Assembly: GCA_019410105.1 (NCBI GenBank)
Contig: DXTB01000045.1
Span: forward strand, 1 to 7,949
From: Clostridiales bacterium
Lineage (GTDB): Bacteria; Bacillota_A; Clostridia; Oscillospirales; Oscillospiraceae
Reading direction: 5' to 3'
DNA: 7,949 nucleotides
The position numbers and the translations under genes are program-made. Below, in pieces: positions 1-5,630 of the stretch. The first letter of the stretch is position 1, and each line of letters opens with the position of its first letter. The notes below the pieces were generated by a model. The model searched no databases. It was not told the DNA's origin and saw nothing but the letters and a program-made list of their open reading frames with translations.

Positions 1-690
1 GTCTATCTGGGGGAGGGCGATCTGTCCCTCCACAGTGCGGACTGCTGCGCGGATTCTGTGATGCACTTCCCGGCGGAGATGTACGCGGGGCTGATGATCT
101 GCGTGGATTTGACCCATCTGGCGGAGTCGCCGCCCCCCATCTTGGCGGAGGCGGACTTCCAGGCCGAGAGGCTGGCGGAAAAATTCTGCGGAGGCGGGAC
201 CTTCGCCCTTCCGGCGGGACCGGAGCTGGAGGAGATCTTCCGGCCCCTGTACCGGCAGCCGGAGATGCGGCGGCTGCCCTATCTCCGGCTGAAGCTCCAG
301 GAGCTGCTGCTGTATTTGGAGGGGCTGGAGTCCGGCGGGCGGGAGCTGACCCGGTACGGCTCCCAGCAGACGGCGCGTATCCAGGAGATCCACGCATTGC
401 TGACCGAGCACCTGGACCGGCGGTACACCATTGAGGAGCTCTCCCACAGGTATCTGCTGAACACCTCCACCTTGAAGGAGGTGTTCAAGGCGGTGTACGG
501 CCTGCCCATCGCCACCTATATGAAGGAGTACCGGGTGCGCAGGGCCATGGAGCTGCTGCGGGAGAGCGGCGGGAGCATCGCCGCCATCGCGGCCGCCGTG
601 GGCTACGAGAGCCAGGGGAAATTCACCCGGGCATTCAAGGATGTGACGAGACAGCTCCCCACGGAGTACCGGCGGGAGCACCGGGGCTGA
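1..690 (+). CDS. AraC-family transcriptional regulator, 5'-truncated by window edge
   Basis: The frame is open from base 1 to the TGA at 688-690, giving 229 visible residues. No start is assigned because residues before the GTG/ATG at 58-63 read as normal protein, so the true start is probably outside the window. The C-terminal ~100 residues (about 127-229) form an AraC/XylS DNA-binding domain with two helix-turn-helix units. The first lies around YTIEELSHRYLLNTSTLKEV. The second carries the family hallmark IAAIAAAVGYESQGKFTRAF (about 193-212), ending in P-x-EYRR. The glycine usual in the 'GxxPxEYR' turn is replaced (TRQLPTEYRR). The N-terminal part is a sensor region with no motif I can assign; its layout loosely resembles PchR-like AraC regulators, but that is weak. 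The membrane acyltransferase-like gene starts 56 bases downstream on the same strand, so the two may be cotranscribed. Family call is firm; effector and targets are unknown. Confidence 0.9.
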   Translation, partial: VYLGEGDLSLHSADCCADSVMHFPAEMYAGLMICVDLTHLAESPPPILAEADFQAERLAEKFCGGGTFALPAGPELEEIFRPLYRQPEMRRLPYLRLKLQELLLYLEGLESGGRELTRYGSQQTARIQEIHALLTEHLDRRYTIEELSHRYLLNTSTLKEVFKAVYGLPIATYMKEYRVRRAMELLRESGGSIAAIAAAVGYESQGKFTRAFKDVTRQLPTEYRREHRG

Positions 691-707
691 CCCCGGAGTG
701 AGATAGA

Positions 708-726
708 CGACCGGTTCCGCCGGTCG
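708..726 (+). other. Small perfect hairpin in the AraC-DUF1624 intergenic gap
   Basis: Arms CGACCGG (708-714) and CCGGTCG (720-726) pair perfectly over 7 bp with a 5-base loop. No T-run follows, so it is not an intrinsic terminator. It sits just before the ribosome binding site AGGAGG (733-738) of the next gene and could affect translation or mRNA stability. In such GC-rich DNA it could also be chance. Confidence 0.35.
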
Positions 727-746
727 CCGGAGAGGAGGAGCGGAAG

Positions 747-1529
747 ATGGCAGCAGACAGCGGGACTCGGACACTGGTCCGGCCCAGAAGGCGGATCGCC
801 TCCCTGGATGCCCTGCGGGGCCTGACGCTGGTGAGCATGATCGCCTATCACGCCTGCTGGGACTTGGTGTATCTGTTCCACGCGGACTGGGATTGGTACC
901 GGGGCACCGGCGCGTACATCTGGCAGCAGAGCATCTGCTGGACCTTTATCCTCCTCTCCGGATTTTGCTTCAGCCTGGGGCGGCGGCCCCTCCGGAGGGG
1001 ACTGACGGTGTTCGGCTGCGGCTGGGTGGTGACGCTGGTGACGGTGCTCTTCATGCCGGAGGAGCAGATCTGGTTCGGCGTGCTGACGCTGATCGGCTCC
1101 TGCATGCTGCTGATGGTCCCACTGGAAAAACTGCTGCGGCACGTACCTGTGGGGGTGGGCCTCGCCGCCAGCGCGGCCCTGTTCACCCTGCTGCGGAACG
1201 TGAACCAGGGGACGCTGGGATTTGAGGACTGGACGCTGGGAACGGTGCCGGAGGGACTTTACCGTAATCTGCTGACGGCGTACATAGGATTTCCGCCGCC
1301 GGACTTTTTCTCCACGGATTATTTCTCCCTGCTGCCCTGGCTGTTCCTGTTCCTGGCGGGGCATTTTCTCCGCCGCCTGCTGGCCGGGCCGATGGAGCGG
1401 CTGGATCCGGACGCGCTCCGGTGTCCGCCCCTGTGTGCCTTGGGCAGGCAGTCCCTGCCGGTATATATGCTCCACCAGCCGGTAGTCTATGGGGTGCTGC
1501 TGGGCGGGGCTGCCCTGCTGGGACGGTGA
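747..1529 (+). CDS. Multi-pass membrane protein, DUF1624 / heparan-alpha-glucosaminide N-acetyltransferase-like
   Basis: This 260-residue integral membrane protein starts at ATG 747, with AGGAGG at 733-738 eight bases upstream. After a short basic N-terminus (RPRRR) it has the family signature SLDALRGL (19-26), followed by H35 and WD (38-39) in the first membrane segment. About six to seven hydrophobic segments follow, roughly at 20-43, 57-72, 84-103, 107-128, 132-150, 193-210 and 230-257. The last contains a LPVYMLHQPV motif like those ending bacterial acyltransferase-type membrane proteins. Relatives of this fold include human HGSNAT, which moves an acetyl group from cytosolic acetyl-CoA to a sugar amine across a membrane. 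Bacterial members are mostly uncharacterised, so acyl transfer to a cell-surface glycan is only a possible role. It follows the AraC regulator and is closed by the terminator at 1559-1590. Confidence 0.85.
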   Translation: MAADSGTRTLVRPRRRIASLDALRGLTLVSMIAYHACWDLVYLFHADWDWYRGTGAYIWQQSICWTFILLSGFCFSLGRRPLRRGLTVFGCGWVVTLVTVLFMPEEQIWFGVLTLIGSCMLLMVPLEKLLRHVPVGVGLAASAALFTLLRNVNQGTLGFEDWTLGTVPEGLYRNLLTAYIGFPPPDFFSTDYFSLLPWLFLFLAGHFLRRLLAGPMERLDPDALRCPPLCALGRQSLPVYMLHQPVVYGVLLGGAALLGR

Positions 1530-1559
1530 TATGGGACAGAATTTAGATGATGTCCTATA
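1530..1559 (+). repeat. Imperfect inverted repeat directly after the DUF1624 gene
   Basis: TATGGGACA (1530-1538) and TGTCCTATA (1551-1559) pair over 9 positions with one G-T wobble around a 12-base AT-rich loop. It starts immediately after the stop codon and abuts the terminator stem, sharing base 1559 with it. It may be a second 3'-end hairpin or a protein-binding site; function is unknown. Confidence 0.4.
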
Positions 1560-1590
1560 CCGCTCCTCCGGGTGGGGGAGCGGTTTTTCT
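1559..1590 (+). terminator. Rho-independent terminator of the AraC-DUF1624 unit
   Basis: ACCGCTCC (1559-1566) and GGAGCGGT (1577-1584) form a perfect 8-bp stem. Three further pairs are possible inside it (one a wobble), leaving a 4-base loop. A T-tract runs from 1584 to 1588, then CTT. This is a textbook intrinsic terminator. Its tail touches the -35 box of the next promoter. Confidence 0.9.
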
Positions 1591-1618
1591 TGACGGGCCT
1601 CTGGGAGCGTCATATAGT
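1590..1618 (+). promoter_or_regulatory. Sigma-70-type promoter of the ROK regulator gene, with inverted repeat in the spacer
   Basis: TTGACG (1590-1595) and TATAGT (1613-1618) are separated by exactly 17 bases, predicting a start of transcription near 1625. An inverted repeat, TGACG (1591-1595) and CGTCA (1608-1612), overlaps the -35 box and fills the spacer. It is a plausible operator, possibly for autoregulation (inference). The promoter position rules out the more upstream possible starts of the ROK frame. Confidence 0.7.
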
Positions 1619-1632
1619 AAACAAATGAAGAA

Positions 1633-1653
1633 TGCCGGAGGCGAACTCCGGCA
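1633..1653 (+). other. Hairpin in the 5' leader of the ROK gene
   Basis: TGCCGGAG (1633-1640) and CTCCGGCA (1646-1653) form a perfect 8-bp stem with a 5-base loop. No T-tract follows. It lies between the predicted transcription start (about 1625) and the ATG at 1691, so it would be the first structure in the transcript. A role in mRNA stability is possible but not shown. Confidence 0.45.
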
Positions 1654-1690
1654 CGGGAGGTTTGACAGGCATCGCGGGAAAGGACAGGTC

Positions 1691-2914
1691 ATGCTGGAGA
1701 AAGCGGGAAAAAACAGCGGAGACAACAGGCGGGACAACCGCGGATTGGTCCTGCGCATGGTTGCCACCGGCGCATGCCGGACCCGGCGGGATCTGGTGGT
1801 GAGAACGGGCTTGAGCAAAATGACCATCTCCAATATCGTGGGTGAGATGATCGACGGGGATGTCCTGCGAGAGAGCGAGGTGGTGTGCAGCGAGGAGCCG
1901 GGGCGGAACCCCGTGCGCCTCCGGCTCTCACCCGAAGCGCCGAAGGCAGCGGGCGTGGCGTTCCTCCCGGGCCGTTGTGAGAGTGTTCTGTGCGGGCTGG
2001 ACCTCCGGGTATTCCGGCGGGCTGGCACGGACCTGCCGAAGGACGCTCCGGAGGCGGTGCGGCGGGAGACCGCTCTCAGGCTGTTGGACAAGATGCTGTC
2101 CGGGACGGCTGGTGTACGGGCCATCGGCTTGGCGGCGGACCTGCCCTGGCGGCCCGGCGGGGAGCAGATGTGTCCCTCGGAATCCGTGCGTCCGGCAGTC
2201 CGGGAGCGGTACGGCCTCCCGGTATTCCTGGAGGACACCTGCCAGAGCGCTCTGCTGGTGGAGAGCCTGTTCGGCAGGGCCCGGAACTGCCGGGACGTGC
2301 TGTTTGTCAGCCTGGGGGACCGGGTGGGCAGCGCGGTCCTCAGCGGCGGGCAACTGTGCAGGGGCCGGGGAGGACGGCCCCTGGGGCTGGGCCATGTCAC
2401 CATCTGCGCCGGTGGCCGTCCCTGCCGGTGCGGCGGCCGTGGCTGCCTGGAGCTGTACGTTCGTTCGCCGGAGGTGCTGAAAAAACTGTATCATCGAACG
2501 GGACTGGAGGCTTCCTACGCCGATTTCTGCCGGATAACCGGCAGCGGGGAAGTAGACCGGGTGTTCCGGGAGACCGTGGACTTTCTGGCTGCAGGGATCG
2601 CCAGCGCCCTGAATCTGCTGAACAGCGAACTGGTGTTGCTGGGCGGCGACGGACTCTGCTGGACCGACCGGCACGTGGCGGATCTGGAATCCGCCATTGC
2701 CCGCCTGCGCCCAGCGGATGGGGGCGGCAGAGTCCTGGTGAGAAAGCCGCGCTTCCTGGGGGAGGGAGCGCTTCTGGGGGCGGCCTGCGGCGGGATCGCC
2801 CGGATCTTCTCGGGGGAGCTACCTCTTCCAACCGGGTGCTTCCCCGGGGCGGCTTGCCGCAATATCGGAAATCCCACAAAAAGTACATTTTTCTCCTATA
2901 AAAACATCAGCTAA
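1691..2914 (+). CDS. ROK-family transcriptional regulator (XylR/NagC type) with atypical sugar site
   Basis: The protein is 407 residues from ATG 1691, preceded by AAAGGA at about 1679-1684. An in-frame ATG at 1625 falls at the predicted +1 of transcription, so 1691 is preferred. Residues 12-65 form an N-terminal winged helix (DNRGLVLRMVATG, then LVVRTGLSKMTISNIVGEM), typical of ROK repressors. The rest is the ROK sugar-kinase-like domain. The zinc site is intact: H235, C245, C247, C252 within CRCGGRGCLE. The N-terminal phosphate-binding DxGxT signature is absent, as expected for a regulator. In the catalytic region, ND-x-N is replaced by E181-D182-T-C184. The sugar-contacting GEIGH is replaced by LGLGH, with glycine (G232) at the usual glutamate. 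Sugar sensing is therefore uncertain. The last ~32 residues (376-407) are an unusual lysine/serine-containing tail coded by more AT-rich DNA. The sugar kinase gene downstream is the likely target. Confidence 0.88.
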   Translation: MLEKAGKNSGDNRRDNRGLVLRMVATGACRTRRDLVVRTGLSKMTISNIVGEMIDGDVLRESEVVCSEEPGRNPVRLRLSPEAPKAAGVAFLPGRCESVLCGLDLRVFRRAGTDLPKDAPEAVRRETALRLLDKMLSGTAGVRAIGLAADLPWRPGGEQMCPSESVRPAVRERYGLPVFLEDTCQSALLVESLFGRARNCRDVLFVSLGDRVGSAVLSGGQLCRGRGGRPLGLGHVTICAGGRPCRCGGRGCLELYVRSPEVLKKLYHRTGLEASYADFCRITGSGEVDRVFRETVDFLAAGIASALNLLNSELVLLGGDGLCWTDRHVADLESAIARLRPADGGGRVLVRKPRFLGEGALLGAACGGIARIFSGELPLPTGCFPGAACRNIGNPTKSTFFSYKNIS

Positions 2915-2950
2915 ACGATTGACATTGAACGCTGGAAATGGTTTAATAAT
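2913..2950 (+). promoter_or_regulatory. Promoter of the PfkB kinase gene with candidate operator
   Basis: TTGACA (2919-2924), a 17-base spacer and TTTAAT (2942-2947) make a near-consensus sigma-70-type promoter, starting transcription near 2954. It begins just after the ROK stop codon. An imperfect inverted repeat, AAACGATTG (2913-2921) against AAATGGTTT (2936-2944), matches at 7 of 9 positions and covers both promoter boxes. A repressor bound there, perhaps the ROK protein, would block the polymerase; this is inference. Confidence 0.7.
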
Positions 2951-2982
2951 CGATGCGAATGATTGCAAAACCACCTCAGACA

Positions 2983-2988
2983 AGGAGG
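2983..2988 (+). promoter_or_regulatory. Ribosome binding site that fixes the PfkB start
   Basis: A full AGGAGG lies seven bases before GTG 2996. It sits inside the longer open frame that could begin with TTG at 2963, so that longer start is unlikely. Confidence 0.85.
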
Positions 2989-2995
2989 ACCACTG

Positions 2996-3928
2996 GTGGA
3001 CCTTTACAGCGTTGGCGAGATGCTAGTTGACTTTTTGCCGGGCAGTGAGCCCGGAAGCTATATTCGAAACGCCGGGGGCGCCCCTGCAAATGTGGCCATC
3101 GCCGCCGCCCGGAACGGGTTGGAGGCGGCCATGTGCTGCTCTGTGGGGGATGACGACTTCGGGCGGTACCTGCTGGGCACCCTCCGGGAAAACAGGGTGC
3201 GCTGTATCCGGCGGGAGCCCTGCCGGGAGGCGGTCACCACCATGGCGTTTGTCTCTTTGACGGAGGAAGGGGAGCGGAGCTTCACCTTTGTCCGCAAGCC
3301 TGGAGCGGATATGTTCCTTCGGGAGGAGGACGTACGGGAGGCGGACATCCGGGACACGGTGATCGTCCACGCCGGGTCGTGTTCTCTCTCCGCCTCCCCG
3401 GCTGCAGAGGCCACGGCCAAGGCCCTGCACCTGGGGCGGGAGATGGGCAGGCTGGTGAGCTTTGATGTGAATTACCGGGACATGATGTGGAACGGCAGTC
3501 AGGAGGCCTGCGCCGCAAAGGTGCGGGAGATCCTGCCGGACGTGGATCTGCTGAAGATCTCAGAGGAGGAGGCCGATATGCTGGGGGGCGAGGCGGAGCT
3601 GCCCGCCCTTATGGAGCGGTACGGATTGACGCTGGTGGTGCTGACCCTGGGCGGTCAGGGTGCCAGAGGATATTTCCGGGGGCGGCGCCTCGCTGTCCCG
3701 GGTCGGCGGGCCCACTGCGCGGATGCAACCGGCGCCGGAGACGCCTTCTGGGGCGGAATGCTGTCTCAGATGCGATTCCGGGGTGTCACCCAGGCGGAGC
3801 AGCTGACGGAGCCGCTGGTGCAGGAGGCGCTGGAGTACGGCAACGTCAGCGGATGGCTCTGTGTTCAGGGCAGAGGGGCGATCCCCTCCCTGCCCACCCG
3901 GCAGGAGATCGAGCGGCATCTGGTGTAA
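2996..3928 (+). CDS. PfkB-family carbohydrate kinase, fructokinase-like
   Basis: A 310-residue cytoplasmic sugar kinase, normal length for the ribokinase/PfkB family, starting at GTG 2996. The N-terminus DLYSVGEMLVDFLP is typical of bacterial fructokinases. PfkB signature 1 is visible as GGAPANVAIAAARNG (27-41). Signature 2 is DATGAGDAFWGG (243-254), with D249 as the expected catalytic base and the GAGD anion hole. VSFDVNYRD and LLKISEEEADML are conserved central blocks of the family. The likely reaction is ATP-dependent phosphorylation of fructose or a related sugar. PfkB specificity is hard to read from sequence, so 2-keto-3-deoxygluconate and others remain possible. It lies behind the ROK gene, consistent with local sugar control, but has its own promoter and no linked transporter or glycosidase in view. 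Confidence 0.88.
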   Translation: MDLYSVGEMLVDFLPGSEPGSYIRNAGGAPANVAIAAARNGLEAAMCCSVGDDDFGRYLLGTLRENRVRCIRREPCREAVTTMAFVSLTEEGERSFTFVRKPGADMFLREEDVREADIRDTVIVHAGSCSLSASPAAEATAKALHLGREMGRLVSFDVNYRDMMWNGSQEACAAKVREILPDVDLLKISEEEADMLGGEAELPALMERYGLTLVVLTLGGQGARGYFRGRRLAVPGRRAHCADATGAGDAFWGGMLSQMRFRGVTQAEQLTEPLVQEALEYGNVSGWLCVQGRGAIPSLPTRQEIERHLV

Positions 3929-3935
3929 ATGCGGG

Positions 3936-3960
3936 ATTTTTACCGAAAACCGGGAAAAAT
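3936..3960 (+). terminator. Possible weak terminator after the PfkB gene
   Basis: ATTTTTACCG (3936-3945) can pair with CGGGAAAAAT (3951-3960), with one A-G mismatch and a 5-base loop. The lower stem is A/T only and just two T residues follow directly, so termination would be weak. No better terminator is visible before the next promoter at 3964. Confidence 0.35.
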
Positions 3961-3963
3961 TTA

Positions 3964-3992
3964 TTGACAAAAAGAAGACGGGCTTTTATAAT
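3964..3992 (+). promoter_or_regulatory. Perfect-consensus promoter of the thiamine salvage operon
   Basis: TTGACA (3964-3969) and TATAAT (3987-3992) are both exact consensus hexamers with a 17-base spacer. Predicted transcription start is about 3998-4000, right at the first paired bases of the TPP aptamer. A promoter this strong implies that control is left mainly to the downstream riboswitch. Confidence 0.9.
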
Positions 3993-3997
3993 AAAAC

Positions 3998-4088
3998 GTG
4001 CAAGGGAGCTTCCGCGAGGAGGCTGAGATGAGGGGCCGGTCCCTCGACCTGACCTGATGTGGGTAATGCCAACGTAGGGACGCAGCAC
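3998..4088 (+). promoter_or_regulatory. TPP riboswitch aptamer (THI element)
   Basis: The conserved THI-box blocks appear in order: AGGGAGC (4003-4009), CTGAGA (4023-4028), ACCTGAT (4052-4058), GGGTAATGCCA (4061-4071) and CGTAGGGA (4073-4080). P1 can close through GTGC (3998-4001) with GCAC (4085-4088). P3 pairs GCTTCC (4008-4013) with GGAGGC (4018-4023) and is capped by a GNRA loop, GCGA. AGGG can pair with CCCT (4041-4044) as P2. The RNA binds thiamine pyrophosphate. Because an intrinsic terminator follows before the tenA start, TPP binding is expected to end transcription early, which fits control of the thiamine salvage genes downstream. Confidence 0.96.
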
Positions 4089-4096
4089 AAGCTATT

Positions 4097-4125
4097 CGTG
4101 CGGAGTCTCTTCCGCACGGAAGAGA
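4097..4125 (+). other. Two mutually exclusive hairpins of the riboswitch expression platform
   Basis: CGTGCGGA (4097-4104) pairs perfectly with TCCGCACG (4111-4118). Alternatively TCTCTTCC (4106-4113) pairs perfectly with GGAAGAGA (4118-4125) around a GCAC loop. The two hairpins share bases 4111-4113 and 4118 and cannot both form. They lie between aptamer and terminator, where a switching element is expected. Confidence 0.6.
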
Positions 4126-4138
4126 TAGGATTGGAGCG

Positions 4139-4173
4139 AAGGCGGGGTGTCCCAAAGGGGACCCCGCCTTTTT
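4139..4173 (+). terminator. Riboswitch-controlled intrinsic terminator upstream of tenA
   Basis: AAGGCGGGGT (4139-4148) and ACCCCGCCTT (4161-4170) form a perfect 10-bp stem. Extra inner pairs (CCC with GGG) surround a short AAA loop, and T-residues run 4169-4173. It stands 40 bases before the tenA start, so it acts as an attenuator in the 5' leader rather than an end-of-gene terminator. Confidence 0.93.
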
Positions 4174-4212
4174 GCATGGGGGCGGACCGGCCATTGGATA
4201 GGAGGAATACGA

Positions 4213-4872
4213 ATGAGAACGACACAGCGGCTGTACGAGGCCGCCCATCCCATCTGGGAGCAGTGCCATGACCATCCCTTTGTCCGGGGGATTGGAGACG
4301 GCAGTCTGGACCTGGAGAAGTTCCAGTGGTTCCTGCTGCAGGACTATCTGTACCTGTTCGACTACGCCCGGGTGTTCGCCTACGGTGTGGTGAAGGCCCG
4401 GGATCCCGGCCTGATGCGGACCTTCTCCGCCAATGTGGACGCGATTCTGGGCGGGGAGATGAAGGTCCACCGGGCCTACATGGCTCGGTTGGGCATCACG
4501 GAGGAGCAGGTGTTTTCTGTCCAGCCGGCCCTCTCCAATTTGTCCTATACCCACTACATGCTCTCCTGTGCCGCTGCGGGCGGGCCGGCGGAGATCATCG
4601 CCGCCATCCTCTCCTGCTCCTGGAGCTATGCGGAGATCGGCACGCGCTTGGCGGCCATCCCCGGCGCGGCGGACCACCCCTTCTACGGCGAGTGGATCCG
4701 CAGCTACGCGGGGGAGGACTACCAGAAAACCAACGACGCGCTGGTGGAGCTGATGGACACCCTGGCGGAGAGCTGCACGGAGGCGGAATACCAGCGGCTG
4801 GAGGAGATCTTCGTCAACTGCAGCCGGTATGAGCTGGGCTTCTGGGAGATGGCCTGGACGCTGGAGCGATGA
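4213..4872 (+). CDS. tenA: TenA-family aminopyrimidine aminohydrolase (thiaminase II)
   Basis: A cytoplasmic 219-residue protein, normal TenA length, starting at ATG 4213 with GGAGG at 4201-4205. TenA hydrolyses 4-amino-5-aminomethyl-2-methylpyrimidine to the thiamine precursor HMP and can also cleave thiamine. The sequence has the all-helical TenA fold with its active-site residues at positions expected from B. subtilis TenA: D44 and Y47 (LLQDYLYL), Y112, nucleophile C135 and Y139 (SCSWSYAEIG), Y165, and E207 in SRYELGFWEMAW (equivalent to E205). The cysteine marks it as TenA-C type. It is the first gene after the TPP riboswitch, and its stop overlaps the ATPase start by 4 bases, so translation is probably coupled. 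HMP would still need phosphorylation by ThiD, which is not in the window. Confidence 0.96.
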   Translation: MRTTQRLYEAAHPIWEQCHDHPFVRGIGDGSLDLEKFQWFLLQDYLYLFDYARVFAYGVVKARDPGLMRTFSANVDAILGGEMKVHRAYMARLGITEEQVFSVQPALSNLSYTHYMLSCAAAGGPAEIIAAILSCSWSYAEIGTRLAAIPGAADHPFYGEWIRSYAGEDYQKTNDALVELMDTLAESCTEAEYQRLEEIFVNCSRYELGFWEMAWTLER

Positions 4873-5630
4873 CCATGCTGGAATTTCAGAACGTCTCCTA
4901 TCAGTACCCCAGCGAGGACTTCGATATCATCGACCACCTGAGCTTTGCCGTGGAACCCGGCTCCTTCCACTGCATCATCGGCATCAGCGGCTGCGGAAAG
5001 AGCACCATCTTCCGCATGACCAACGGACTCCTAAAGCCCAAGGCGGGGACCATTCTGGTGGAGGGGAAGTCCATTGTGGGACGCAAGCACTACTGCGGCT
5101 ATATGCCCCAGAAGGACCTGCTGTTCCCCTGGCGAACCGTGGGAGAAAATGTGGCGCTGCCCTTGGAGATCCAGGGGGAGCTGACCCGTGCGGAGCGCCG
5201 GGACCGGGCGGAGGCGGCGCTGGCCGACGTGGGACTTGCCGGCTGCGGCAGCAAGATGCCGGACGAGCTCTCTGGCGGGATGCGGCAGCGGGCGGCCTTT
5301 GCCCGCACCATGCTGACGGGCTGCGACCTGCTGCTGCTGGACGAGCCCTTCTCCGCCCTGGACTTCCTCACCCGGATCTCCATGCAGGAGTGGCTGCTGG
5401 ACCAGTGGCAGCGGCACAAGAGGACCATCCTCTTCATCACCCACGACGTGGAGGAGGCGCTGTTCCTCTCCTCCAGCGTGCTGGTGGTGGAGCGCACCCC
5501 CATCCGGGAGCTGGCGGAGATTCCGGTCCCCGCGTCCTTCCCGCGGGACCGCTCCTGCCTCAAACTGCCGGAGATGGTGGAGCTGAAGGAGCATCTCATC
5601 GACCTTCTGCGAAAGCAGGTGACCCCATGA
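4869..5630 (+). CDS. thiZ: ABC transporter ATPase for pyrimidine precursor (ThiZ-like)
   Basis: A 253-residue nucleotide-binding subunit of the SsuB/TauB/ThiZ group, on the inner face of the membrane. All ABC motifs are intact: Walker A GISGCGKST (38-46), Q-loop Q81 (YMPQKDLLFPW), signature LSGGM (134-138), Walker B LLLLDE (154-159), D-loop SALD (162-165) and H-loop H192 (ITHD). The start at ATG 4869 overlaps the tenA stop as ATGA; an ATG two codons later is an alternative. Its own stop overlaps the permease start in the same way. The family supplies energy for import; the pyrimidine substrate is inferred from tenA, the riboswitch and the binding protein. The symbol follows the ThiXYZ naming and rests on context. 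Confidence 0.9.
   Translation: MTMLEFQNVSYQYPSEDFDIIDHLSFAVEPGSFHCIIGISGCGKSTIFRMTNGLLKPKAGTILVEGKSIVGRKHYCGYMPQKDLLFPWRTVGENVALPLEIQGELTRAERRDRAEAALADVGLAGCGSKMPDELSGGMRQRAAFARTMLTGCDLLLLDEPFSALDFLTRISMQEWLLDQWQRHKRTILFITHDVEEALFLSSSVLVVERTPIRELAEIPVPASFPRDRSCLKLPEMVELKEHLIDLLRKQVTP

Noticed and set aside
603..1613. 336-codon open frame on the minus strand across the DUF1624 gene
   Set aside because: Its translation is a low-complexity Pro/Gln/Arg/His-rich string without any family motif, and it overlaps a clear membrane protein gene. High GC content makes long antisense frames common.
1547..1690. Longer N-terminus for the ROK protein
   Set aside because: The added part would read through the terminator and the promoter, and the next ATG (1625) coincides with the predicted +1 and lacks a ribosome binding site.
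2963..2995. TTG 2963 as start of the PfkB kinase
   Set aside because: The AGGAGG at 2983-2988 lies inside this extension and points to GTG 2996, where the family's normal N-terminus begins.
2996..3928. PfkB protein as an HMP kinase (ThiD) of the thiamine operon
   Set aside because: It has fructokinase-type N-terminal and GGAPANVA motifs unlike ThiD, lies upstream of the riboswitch, and has a separate promoter.
4147..4212. Upstream extension of tenA
   Set aside because: The frame stays open through the riboswitch terminator, but GGAGG at 4201-4205 and alignment of active-site numbering with B. subtilis TenA support ATG 4213.
4829..5626. Fusion of extra sequence to the N-terminus of the permease
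   Set aside because: The permease frame is open upstream only as an out-of-frame shadow of the ATPase gene. The ATGA overlap at 5627-5630 gives the true start and a normal permease length.
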